From Phoronis ovalis (taxonomy: Eukaryota > Phoronida > Phoronidae), in contig JAOXYB010043826.1 in NCBI GenBank assembly GCA_028565635.1, positions 1 through 12,593 of the forward strand: a DNA stretch of 12,593 nt, written 5' to 3'. A model generated the notes under the pieces. The model made no database searches. It was given only the letters and a program-made list of their open reading frames with translations, and was not told where the DNA came from. Positions 1 to 7,049 of this stretch are shown here, in pieces. Numbering within the stretch: the stretch's first letter is position 1; each line of letters begins with the position of its first letter. The position numbers were made by a program, and so were the translations under genes.

Positions 1-66
1 AGCAATTTAAAGCAGCTGGAAGAAGCAAGAAAACAATGGGAAATGATCATGGATGAGGCATGCAAG
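1..66 (+). CDS. PSTPIP1: PSTPIP-like exon a (F-BAR, helical)
   Basis: Twenty-two codons open from base 1, ending in DEACK at AAG|GTAAGC (donor G at 67), phase 0. The content is a charged, heptad-like helix (KQLEEARKQWEM) expected for the long F-BAR helices. The true 5' border lies at or before base 1, so the exon may be longer than shown. Its last 13 or so bases are also the beginning of the unit of the 35-bp tandem array that follows. Confidence 0.8.
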
Positions 67-3000
67 GTAAGCGTAGACCAGTGGAGCATGATGCATGCAA
101 GGTAAGCGTAGACCAGTAGAGCATGATGCATGCAAGGTAAGCATAGACCAGTAGAGCATGATGCATGCAAAGTAAGCGTAGACCAGTAGAGCATGAGGCA
201 TGCAAGGTAAGCATAGAGTAGTAGAGAATGAGGCATGAAAGGTAAGCGTAGACCAGTAGAGCATGATGCATGCAAAGTAAGCGTAGACCAGTAGAGCATG
301 ATGCATGCAAGGTAAGCGTAGAGCATGATACATGCAAGGTAAGCATAGAGTAGTAGAGCATGAAGCATGCAAGGTAAGCGTAGAGCATGATACATGCAAG
401 GTAAGCGTAGACCAGTAGAGCATGAGGCATGCAAGGTAAGCATAGAGTAGTAGAGCATGAGGCATGCAAGGTAAGCATAGACCAGCACACAAATGGGCGT
501 CCATGAGGCATGCAAGGTAAGCGTAGACCAGCACACAAATGAGCATCCATGAGGCATGCAAGGTAAGCGTAGACCAGCACACAAAAGAGTTGATATGGGA
601 CTATAAACACCCAAATTTTGCAACAGCCTAATGTGTAAGAAATATATTTTTCATTTCCAAAAGTAATATTAAACTCTGGGCCATCCATTAAAGAGCCAGG
701 ACATTGAATTAAAGAACAGACAGATGGACATACATATGGAATTAAAAATCAATACACACTGGCTGAACTTTAAAGTAATTGTTTCGTGTGTGGTAGTTTC
801 CCTGGGATGAGCCTTTTAAAAATATTGGGCTTTTGCTCAAATCAGATCAGTACTACATGTATCTATAATATGTATTGTGGTGTACCGATCTACATGAATC
901 TATAATATGTATTGTGGTGTACCGATCTACATGTATCTATAATATGTATTGTGGTGTACCGATCTACATGTATCTATAATATGTATTGTGGTGTACCGAT
1001 CTACATGTATCTATAATATGTATTGTGGTGTACTGGTGGTGAACAGTCAAATTATAATTGTTCTGATTTTTTTTTTACAGAAATTTCAACAACAGGAAGA
1101 GGAAAGAATTGGGGTTTTGAGAGAGGAAATGTGGGAACATCTTAACCTTGCCTCTCAATCTTGTGTTGATGACGATGAGGTAGTTCTGTTTTGAATATTA
1201 ATTTTAAAAAATACATAGTAGTATAAACATCAATATTATAATTTTCACATTTTTTAAAGGTTTCATATTTTATAATGTAAACAGCATATCACCTCATTTA
1301 GCTGCTTTTGTCCACCATTAGATTTTTTTAAGCTAACTATCATATATTACTTATCAAAATATCAGTTGTTTTTTTGTCACAATGTTTAAACATAAATTGC
1401 TAGTTTCACCCAAAATTACTGGATAGAATACAGATTTAATTTGTATATATTTTATTAAAAATTTCATTTGCTTATCGACTAGTTGCATGCCCTTGGTGGA
1501 ACCACTGGTCATGAACTTGGCATGAACTCATATACATCTCCATAAGTGCATGAAAATAGTCTATTGTGTGTGATTTATTTTCAGTCTTACGAAGAAGTAA
1601 GAAAAGTGTTAGAAAACTGTGATATTCAAGTTGACATTATTAGTTTTATTAACGAGAAGACTACTGGATCCATCAGACCAGGTATTGTCGTTGTATTGTC
1701 GTTGTATTGTCGTTGTATTGTCGTTGTATTGTCGTTGTATTGTCGTTGTCTGAAGCTAATTCTTGTCCGAGCAGTCCAATCTGTCTTAGCTGCGTTATCA
1801 CCATTTGTTTTGTTCATAAGTTTAAATGGCCAGTTTGCATGCTCCCTTGGTTTTGGGAATAAATTTAATTGTTGTATACTTTAGTTTGTTTATCTTTTCA
1901 CATACAGTACTGAACTAAAATTTAAATACAACCTATAAAGAATACCAATATAATTATGCATTTAAATACAACGTATGAAGAATACCAATATAATTATGCA
2001 TTTAAATACAACGTATAAAGAATACCAATATAATTATGCATTTAAATACAACGTATAAAGAATACCAATATAATTATGCATTTAAATACTAACAATGTAT
2101 AAAGAATACCAAGGCAATATAATTATGCATTTAAATACAACATATAAAGAATACCAATATAATTATGCATTTAAATACCACATATAACAAATACCAATAT
2201 AATTAATATGTATTTTAAGGTTTAATTGGTCAGAGTCTTCCTCATCCTCAACAATAATTACAGTGATTTCTTAGTTAATTTTAAAGGTGAACTCGAGGGA
2301 AAATAACTCTTTTTCAGGCTTTAGGAGCTGAAGTAAGCCACATAATTTTTCAGTTATTGCAATTCTAATCCCTTATGTTTTGATTCTTGTTTATTACTAG
2401 TCCAGTATAAATTTGGTCAAAGCTAGCTGTTAGCCTTACAAGACCTTCATCAGTCCTTTCGAAAGGTAGAAAGAGTTCACCTGATCATTTTACCACAAAA
2501 GACTATCATAATGACATACTCTTGTGATAAGATTGAAAACTATCTTTAACCAAAAGTATGGTTCGACTGGACTGAATTTATATTGGGTTGATTATAAATT
2601 AATATGTTACCAAATGAAAATTCATTCTGTTAGGTTAAACTTTATTAATTGTACAATAGTCTATTTGCATGCACTTAGTGGAGCCACCAGTCTCAGGCCC
2701 AATCGATCCCAGCATGTCGCCTTCTGTGAATGAACACTGACTTAGTTCTGCGTGTGGTCACGTGATTCATTCATAAAACGTGTCCTTCGCATGCTGAGCC
2801 AAAACCAAAAAAAATGTTTTGTTCTTTGATCTAAGAAATACCCTCCTTTTTGTGAGCATATCGATACATAAACAACTATTTATTAATATTTTTTTATTTT
2901 GTTACACTTTTACCAGTTAAAGCTTTTCTGAAGTCAGATTTTAAAAAAAAAAGTTTTGTATATAACTAAAGGATGCCGGTATTGAAAGGGTCTGACTGCA

Positions 3001-5911
3001 GCGCCCTCAAGTGCAAGCAAATAGTCTGTTAATTACTAAACTTGGAAAAATGCTTTTGTTGCTGTAGTTTATTACCGTCAATTAACAGTTTATCATACTT
3101 GTGCATCTCTCTTTAATCTAGCTGAAGTAGCCTATGTCAACTATCGCAGTGCCCCTGGTAGTGCCAATGCCAGTCATGGAAGAGGTGCAATAACCCACGC
3201 GGGTACACTTAGCAGTAGACCACCTCCACCATTACCGAATGAATCTAGATCAGCAAGAACTCTGCCACCTGCTCGTGTACTGGTGAATCTTGACAGTAAG
3301 TTCAAACTACGTGACTCATATGTTTATTGTATCTTAATTACGCCTGGTATCGATCTGTCATTTTTCAATATTGTTTCGGTGTTTGCGTAGTTTTCTGTTA
3401 TTTTTCAAGCTCGGGCAAAATCATAGAAGAAATTGAGAATGGGAAGACGTGTGTGTTTCATGTTGTGGACAAATCACAAAATTGATTTGTAAATAAAGCG
3501 CGTTTAGAAGCTATCACTTTGTCATTCTGGAAATATTCACCTTAACATGACAAGACTGAAACACCTTACAGAAATGCTAAGTGGTTGCAGATTAGAGAAA
3601 GTAGTTGTGACATATGACATTTCTTTCTGAAACGAAATTTTTTTATTTAATGTCATATTTAGTTTAAATATCTTATTAATTTTCATTACCGTTGCCTTTA
3701 TTATAATTTCATAATTTCTTTTTTTGCCAGTCAAATCATCAATTTGTTAATCACAGCAAACATGTAGATGGTCAAACCAGTAGAAATTCAAATAAAATAG
3801 ACAGAAGCTAAAAGTGTTACCTTTGCATTTTGTAGCATTGTAAATATGACCCAGTAGACAGTAAACATGGTGATCTGGTGAAAGAAAAAATAATGCACAA
3901 TCCCATGTTATACATTTTATTTTTGATTTTTTGTAAAAACGTAGAGAGATTGAATTATTAAAAGTTAAAATGGAATAATAATTATTAACTAGAAAACCAC
4001 AATAATATCTATCAACAAAGCAACACATTACCATACATAAGATATTTGCTCACGAGGTGAAACAAATCATTGAGGTTAATTAGTCTAACAAAGGAAAGGG
4101 AAAGAGATACAATTATAGTCAAATAGTTTCAGTATTTGGACTAATACATACATAAGTTATTAGACATAAATTATTAATTTAAAATATTTTTTTTACGTAT
4201 TAATGAATTAATTGTTATTACAAATATAAAAATCATATACATTTCAGTTGCAGAGGACAGCACCTATGCATCTATTGACAGGGATATGCGTAAAGTTATT
4301 GAAGACTATGTTGGAACAGGGGTAGGCTGCATCTATTATTCAATATAAAAGTGGGTACGCATGTTCCAACAAAATTTCGCGTGAAAGGGTATGTTTTTTG
4401 AACCGCCTATGTGTAACACACGTTACACACTTAGGGTCTGTTTTTTGGCTAAAATCACGAAAAGGGGTGGTTTTGTGGAGTGTGACACTTCGTTACGGGT
4501 GTTTTTTCCCAAAAGTCACTTCCTTAGGGGTGTATTTTTTTTAAAAACTCACTTCCTTAGGCTGGGGTGTATTTTTTTGCAGAATTTCACTTCATTAGGT
4601 GCTTTTTTGAAAAGTCGTGTTGGAACTTTAGTACCCATTTTCATATTGACTGCCCCCCCAGGCTATTATTTTCACAGGATGTGTCTTCATATTCTGTTAA
4701 AATGATTCCACTAGAAGAAACTTGTGTAAAGTTTCTGTAGGATATAACAGACAGAAGAAGGATCACATAATTGTACCTTCTACATGTATTTGTATTAGAG
4801 CTGAGAAATTAAACTACTCTTGCTTTGCCTTTAAAACAGTATGCTATATTTCTGGAGGGTGACCTTATTGTTAAAATCACTTCCAAGGGTCATGTCTAAA
4901 GTTGTTAAGTCCCCCATAGTTATCAGTTGTTAAGTCCCCCATAGTTATCAGTTGTTAAGTCCCCCATAGTTATCAGTTGTTAAGTCCCCATAGTTATCAG
5001 TTGTTAAGTCCCCCATGGTTATCAGTTGTTAAGTCCCCCATGGTTATCAGTTGTTAAGTCCCCCATAGTTATCAGTTGTTAAGTCCCCCATGGTTATCAG
5101 TTGTTAAGTCCCCCATGGTTATCAGTTGTTAAGTCCCCCATAGTTATCAGTTGTTAAGTCCCCCATGGTTATCAGTTGTTAAGTCCCCCATAGTTATCAG
5201 TTGTTAAGTCCGCCATAGTTATCAGTTGCTCAGTATGGGATTTCCAATATTAGTGAACGTGATCCATTGTGTCGTCTTCCTGGTTGTTACTACTATTACA
5301 TCTTAACACCAATATAATGCAAACTTAGGTAGTTTGATGAAAATTTTATTTTGCATTTTCATGGAATTCAATAGAGTGTTCTTATGCATGGCTGTTGCAG
5401 TTTTCCCCCTAATACTACATGTGCAAACAAGCATACATTCAATAGGAATTATAACAAATTATAGCATAATACATGTACTCAAAAGGATCTTTTTCCAAAA
5501 TTTTGTTTCCTGATTTTTCAAAGTCAGATAAACCTTTATTTATAGTGTAATTGATTGGTAACTTGCACCTGTATAACAACAGGAAGTAGAGGGTAAATCA
5601 ACTGATGGAATAGCTGTGAGAAGACTCTATGTCAATCAAAATTTGGGATTTTTCATAAACAATATTCAATCCCACACACTCTCTTCTGTTCATCACTTGT
5701 CATCATGTAGTCCACTTTACTTTATGGTAGTTTTATTTTCTAATGCTCTACTTTTTTGACTTTGTAGCATGGTGAACTTAGACTACAGAGAGGTGAAATA
5801 GTGTGTGTCACGGGTGGCCCACATAATGGATTCCTCGATGGACATCTTGAGGGTACTAATCGTCGTGGTGTATTCCCGGAAAGAATTGTAACTCCTGTCT
5901 CAATGATATAA
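1..5911 (+). CDS. PSTPIP1: PSTPIP1-like F-BAR/SH3 adaptor, 3' six exons (5' partial)
   Basis: Spliced gene; exons 1-66, 1081-1179, 1585-1681, 3122-3295, 4248-4321 and 5768-5911 total 651 coding bases (217 codons) plus a TAA stop, in frame across every junction (phases 0, 0, 1, 1, 0). The first three exons give the C-terminal part of an F-BAR domain, with phrases such as EEERIGVLRE, SYEEVRKVLENCDI and INEKTTGS that match the PSTPIP subfamily. Next comes a linker with PPPPLP and tyrosine motifs, then a C-terminal SH3 domain. Family members bind curved membranes through the F-BAR dimer and link PEST-type tyrosine phosphatases and WASP to actin. PSTPIP2 lacks an SH3 domain, so the vertebrate PSTPIP1 layout fits better. 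The first half of the F-BAR domain and the promoter lie upstream of the window. The family call is firm; the exact orthologue is inferred. Confidence 0.85.
61..586 (+). repeat. 35-bp tandem array carrying 15 copies of the 5' splice site
   Basis: Fifteen head-to-tail units with core TGCAAGGTAAGCGTAGACCA start at 61, 96, 131, 166, 201, 236, 271, 306, 333, 368, 395, 430, 465, 511 and 557. Most are 35 bp. The units at 306 and 368 are 27 bp, those at 465 and 511 are 46 bp, and the last is cut short. The first unit overlaps the end of the coding exon, so each unit contains the exon end plus the intron start. All 15 keep GTAAGC and 13 keep AAG|GTAAGC. The open minus-strand frames across the array simply reflect a unit without minus-strand stops. 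Confidence 0.95.
587..852. other. intron a, unique part
   Basis: AT-rich intron sequence between the 35-bp and 37-bp arrays. I see no exon with splice borders, no RNA gene and no clear repeat here. Confidence 0.6.
853..1033. repeat. 37-bp minisatellite, 5 copies
   Basis: Five nearly identical units start at 853, 890, 927, 964 and 1001, with core CTACATGTATCTATAATATG; the fifth is about 33 bp. Only single-base differences separate them (for example CATGAATC in the second unit), which points to recent expansion. The array ends about 47 bp before the acceptor of the next exon, so the branch point probably lies just beyond or at its end. Confidence 0.95.
1081..1179 (+). CDS. PSTPIP1: PSTPIP-like exon b (F-BAR)
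   Basis: Thirty-three codons between a strong acceptor (T-run then ACAG, ending 1080) and the donor GAG|GTAGTT, phase 0 at both ends. It encodes KFQQQEEERIGVLRE, then EMWEHLNLASQSCVDDDE. The E-x-E-R-I...LR...W.H.N..S..CV..D pattern is diagnostic for the PSTPIP F-BAR domain. The reading frame continues upstream through the 37-bp repeat, but that part is intron. Confidence 0.88.
1180..1584. other. intron b
   Basis: A 405-bp AT-rich intron. Its only noted structure is a 28-bp stretch at 1483-1510 that recurs with five differences in the next intron (2665-2692). Confidence 0.75.
1483..1510. repeat. dispersed 28-bp repeat, copy 1
   Basis: Starts TTGCATGCCCTTGGTGGAAC and matches 2665-2692 at 23 of 28 positions. 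Two copies in neighbouring introns suggest fragments of one dispersed element, too short to name. Confidence 0.5.
1585..1681 (+). CDS. PSTPIP1: PSTPIP-like exon c (end of F-BAR)
   Basis: Ninety-seven bases, acceptor TTTATTTTCAG ending 1584 and donor CCAG|GTATTG at 1682; phase 0 in, phase 1 out. It encodes SYEEVRKVLENCDIQ and then VDIISFINEKTTGSIRP, matching the final F-BAR segment of PSTPIP proteins (YEEVR..LE.C.I..DI..FI..K.TG). The donor is the first unit of an 11-bp tandem repeat. Confidence 0.88.
1682..1747. repeat. 11-bp tandem repeat at the splice donor, 6 copies
   Basis: Six perfect copies of GTATTGTCGTT start at the first intron base. Each copy therefore renews the GTATTG donor, but only the first is preceded by CAG; the others are preceded by GTT and should be weaker. 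The frame stays open through the array, so a donor shift of 33 bases (exon ending 1714) would add 11 codons in phase. Confidence 0.95.
1920..2209. repeat. 40-bp minisatellite, 7 copies
   Basis: Units start at 1920, 1960, 2000, 2040, 2080, 2129 and 2169, with cores ATTTAAATACAACGTATAAA and GAATACCAATATAATTATGC. The fifth unit is about 49 bp through small insertions, and the last has decayed. It is strongly AT-rich and intronic. Confidence 0.93.
2210..3121. other. rest of intron c
   Basis: AT-rich intron up to the acceptor at 3120-3121. It holds the second copy of the dispersed 28-bp repeat (2665-2692), followed by a less AT-rich stretch to about 2800 with a CACGTG E-box palindrome near 2760. 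I see no exon with usable borders. Confidence 0.6.
2665..2692. repeat. dispersed 28-bp repeat, copy 2
   Basis: Starts TTGCATGCACTTAGTGGAGC and pairs with 1483-1510 in the previous intron (23 of 28 identical). It may be part of a longer eroded element extending to about 2800. Confidence 0.5.
3122..3295 (+). CDS. PSTPIP1: PSTPIP-like exon d (proline-rich linker)
   Basis: 174 bases, acceptor CTTTAATCTAG and donor GACA|GTAAGT; phase 1 at both ends. It encodes the low-complexity linker between F-BAR and SH3, rich in Ser, Pro, Ala and Arg. Visible short motifs are AYVNY (Y-x-N, the Grb2-type SH2 ligand pattern) and RPPPPLP, which fits the class I SH3 ligand pattern R-x-x-P-x-x-P. The linker is not conserved in sequence across the family, so this exon rests on splice signals, frame and composition. 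Confidence 0.8.
3296..4247. other. intron d
   Basis: A 952-bp, very AT-rich intron. Open minus-strand frames at 3537-3734 and 3747-4034 have low-complexity, hydrophobic translations typical of AT-rich noise. Nothing else is supported. Confidence 0.7.
4248..4321 (+). CDS. PSTPIP1: PSTPIP-like exon e (tyrosine motif and start of SH3)
   Basis: 74 bases, acceptor CATTTCAG ending 4247 and donor AGGG|GTAGGC; phase 1 in, phase 0 out. It encodes IAEDSTYASIDRDM, then RKVIEDYVGTG. STYASI fits the S-x-Y-x-x-I inhibitory-type phosphotyrosine pattern and sits where vertebrate PSTPIP1 has a phosphorylated tyrosine ahead of its SH3 domain. VIEDY is the ALYDY strand of the SH3 fold with the first tyrosine replaced by Glu. 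Confidence 0.8.
4340..4649. mobile_element. foldback/MITE-like element with 31-bp inverted arms
   Basis: The left arm 4340-4370 and the reverse complement of 4619-4649 agree at 26 of 31 positions. Between them lie several degenerate, roughly 30-40 bp direct repeats of the type CACTTCCTTAGG-GGTGT-T(6-8). An 8-bp direct repeat CTATTATT lies at 4333-4340 and 4663-4670 and may be a target-site duplication if the element ends at about 4662. No transposase frame is present; the open plus-strand frame at 4391-4705 is a by-product of the repeats. The class is unassigned. Confidence 0.6.
4900..5223. repeat. 25-bp minisatellite, 13 copies
   Basis: Thirteen units with core GTTGTTAAGTCCCCCAT followed by A/G-G-TTATCA; every unit is 25 bp except the fourth (24 bp, one C fewer). 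Units differ mainly at one A/G position (CATAG or CATGG), in the order A A A A G G A G G A G A A, and the last unit has CCGCC. No unique spacers separate the units, so this is a minisatellite and not a CRISPR array. It sits in intron e. Confidence 0.95.
5224..5767. other. end of intron e
   Basis: AT-rich intron up to the acceptor TTTTTTGACTTTGTAG at 5767. It contains one possible cryptic exon (5583-5615), listed separately. Confidence 0.65.
5583..5615 (+). CDS. possible 33-nt alternative microexon in the SH3 domain
   Basis: Eleven codons (EVEGKSTDGIA) lie between AACAACAG and GCT|GTGAGA. Both borders are phase 0, the same phase as the flanking intron, so inclusion would add 11 residues to the SH3 RT loop without a frameshift. 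The acceptor lacks a good pyrimidine tract. Without it the SH3 spacing is already normal, so at most it is an alternative exon. Confidence 0.25.
5768..5911 (+). CDS. PSTPIP1: PSTPIP-like terminal coding exon f (SH3)
   Basis: 47 codons and TAA (5909-5911). With VIEDYVGTG from the previous exon it completes an SH3 domain: HGELRLQRGE is the DELSL..GD segment, then IVCV, NGFLDGHLEG, RRGVFPERIV and the tail TPVSMI. The spacing from DY to EL (six residues) is standard. Usual ligand-binding positions are altered: first ALYDY Tyr to Glu, the conserved Trp to Phe, and the C-terminal SNY-type Tyr to Ile. The second ALYDY Tyr and the FP proline remain. Confidence 0.88.
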   Translation, partial: HGELRLQRGEIVCVTGGPHNGFLDGHLEGTNRRGVFPERIVTPVSMI

Positions 5912-6455
5912 ACTAAGATTCAAAATTATTAAATATCTTGCAATAATTTTATTTGGCATTCGCTATATGTACACAATATGTTTATGACTTGCATAAGTGT
6001 AAATCATTTTTTTCAACACTTTTAGGTTTTTGATACTTTTAATTATGGTTAAAATATAAATTTAATTCATTGTTAAAAATGTTTAAGTTTGTGATTTATT
6101 AGTCAATTGCTTTAGGGAACAAGAGTCTAATATTAGAAATACGTAATCTGTTGCAAACCCACAGACTCAAAATATGTATTATGTGATGTTTGAAGATATT
6201 TCTTTTAAACTAATGATTTATGTCAACATTTTTAGCCAGGCTGTATGGGCAAGTCTAACAATATGTGCACGCCATAGTGAGATATCGTTTAAATGAGGTT
6301 TTGCACATATTATGTGTTAGTTGTGTGGGAGTGGAAAACAATAATCTTTTGTTACATCAGGCAGTTGTGATAAGTTGGCACAAGTCTGTCTTTGAATTAT
6401 GCTTGGGTTGGTACATGTCTCTTGAATGTACTTTATAGACACTTAAGCTGGTATA

Positions 6456-6520
6456 AACAAGATACAGGGATTCCTTTTAATAAGAAAAGTGAACAAGATA
6501 CATGGATTCCTTTTAACAAG
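6456..6520. repeat. 29-bp direct duplication in the 3' UTR
   Basis: AACAAGATACAGGGATTCC at 6456 recurs at 6492 (AACAAGATACATGGATTCC); the two 29-bp copies differ at two positions and lie 36 bp apart. Confidence 0.8.
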
Positions 6521-6943
6521 GTGATAGGATAAACAAATTGCACAACTGCAATGCATGTTTCTGGTATGGTGCCGTAATTAGACTAGACAATGATATTATT
6601 TTTACAGTGTCAATATACGGAAAAAAATCAAAATGTGATTGTCAAGCATTTGACATATTATTTATGTGCTCTTTATAGTAATTAATGTAAGAATGATTTG
6701 TTAAAACAAATTACACTTTATGAGTTTAATTATAATATTTTACAAAAATTGCACATTTATTTCAATGTGATGATCAGGGAGATTAAATATATTAGATCTA
6801 GAAAGTATTAATTTTCAGAAAATACTGCTTTATTTTGTAAATCTACAGAGAAAGTCACTTAGAGTGTTTAATATAAGTTTCCAGTGAGTAGGCAATTCAA
6901 ACCACTGTGTGAATTATAGTAGAACGTGTACTATTACTTGACT

Positions 6944-6949
6944 AATAAA
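6944..6949 (+). terminator. polyadenylation signal AATAAA
   Basis: Canonical AATAAA about 1 kb after the stop codon; T-rich sequence follows near 6978. It is a likely 3' end of the PSTPIP-like transcript. Confidence 0.5.
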
Positions 6950-7022
6950 ACTTTAAATTTGCAATATGCATGTACAGTTTTTCTTATAAAAATACTTCTA
7001 CTTAAATTTAGTAATAGTTTGC

Positions 7023-7028
7023 AATAAA
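7023..7028 (+). terminator. alternative polyadenylation signal AATAAA
   Basis: A second AATAAA, 79 bp after the first. Either could serve the same transcript. Confidence 0.35.
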
Positions 7029-7049
7029 AAAACTGAGCACAAAGAAAGA

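Larger units (their letters stand above)
5912..6965 (+). other. 3' UTR of the PSTPIP-like gene
   Basis: AT-rich non-coding sequence following the stop, running to one of two AATAAA signals (6944 or 7023). The end is estimated, since the cleavage site cannot be read from sequence alone. A 29-bp direct duplication lies at 6456-6484 and 6492-6520. Confidence 0.55.

Noticed and set aside
61-586. CRISPR-like regular repeat array
   Set aside because: Units are contiguous without unique spacers and overlap an animal exon border; the same holds for the 25-bp array at 4900-5223.
7-688. Two long minus-strand open frames (191 and 213 codons) rich in YAYLACLM-type repeats
   Set aside because: They are translations of the 35-bp splice-donor array. 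The unit lacks minus-strand stops and 35 is not a multiple of three, so all copies stay open; no start context, domain or splice evidence supports a protein.
949-1080. ATG-initiated extension upstream of exon b
   Set aside because: The frame runs through the 37-bp minisatellite and a T-run ending in ACAG, clearly intron with an acceptor. The conserved F-BAR residues begin at 1081.
1626-1817. Minus-strand frame opposite exon c
   Set aside because: Antisense shadow of the exon and the 11-bp repeat; low-complexity translation.
2524-2733. Plus-strand open frame and a tRNA B-box-like GGTTCGACTGG
   Set aside because: The frame lies inside an intron with noise-like translation. The B box lacks the final CC and no cloverleaf or A box is visible.
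3537-4034. Minus-strand open frames in intron d
   Set aside because: Hydrophobic, Phe/Tyr/Asn-rich translation typical of AT-rich DNA, with no splice borders or domain.
4391-4705. 104-codon plus-strand frame in intron e
   Set aside because: Covers the foldback element; its FFL/FLRG repeats mirror the degenerate direct repeats and not a protein family.
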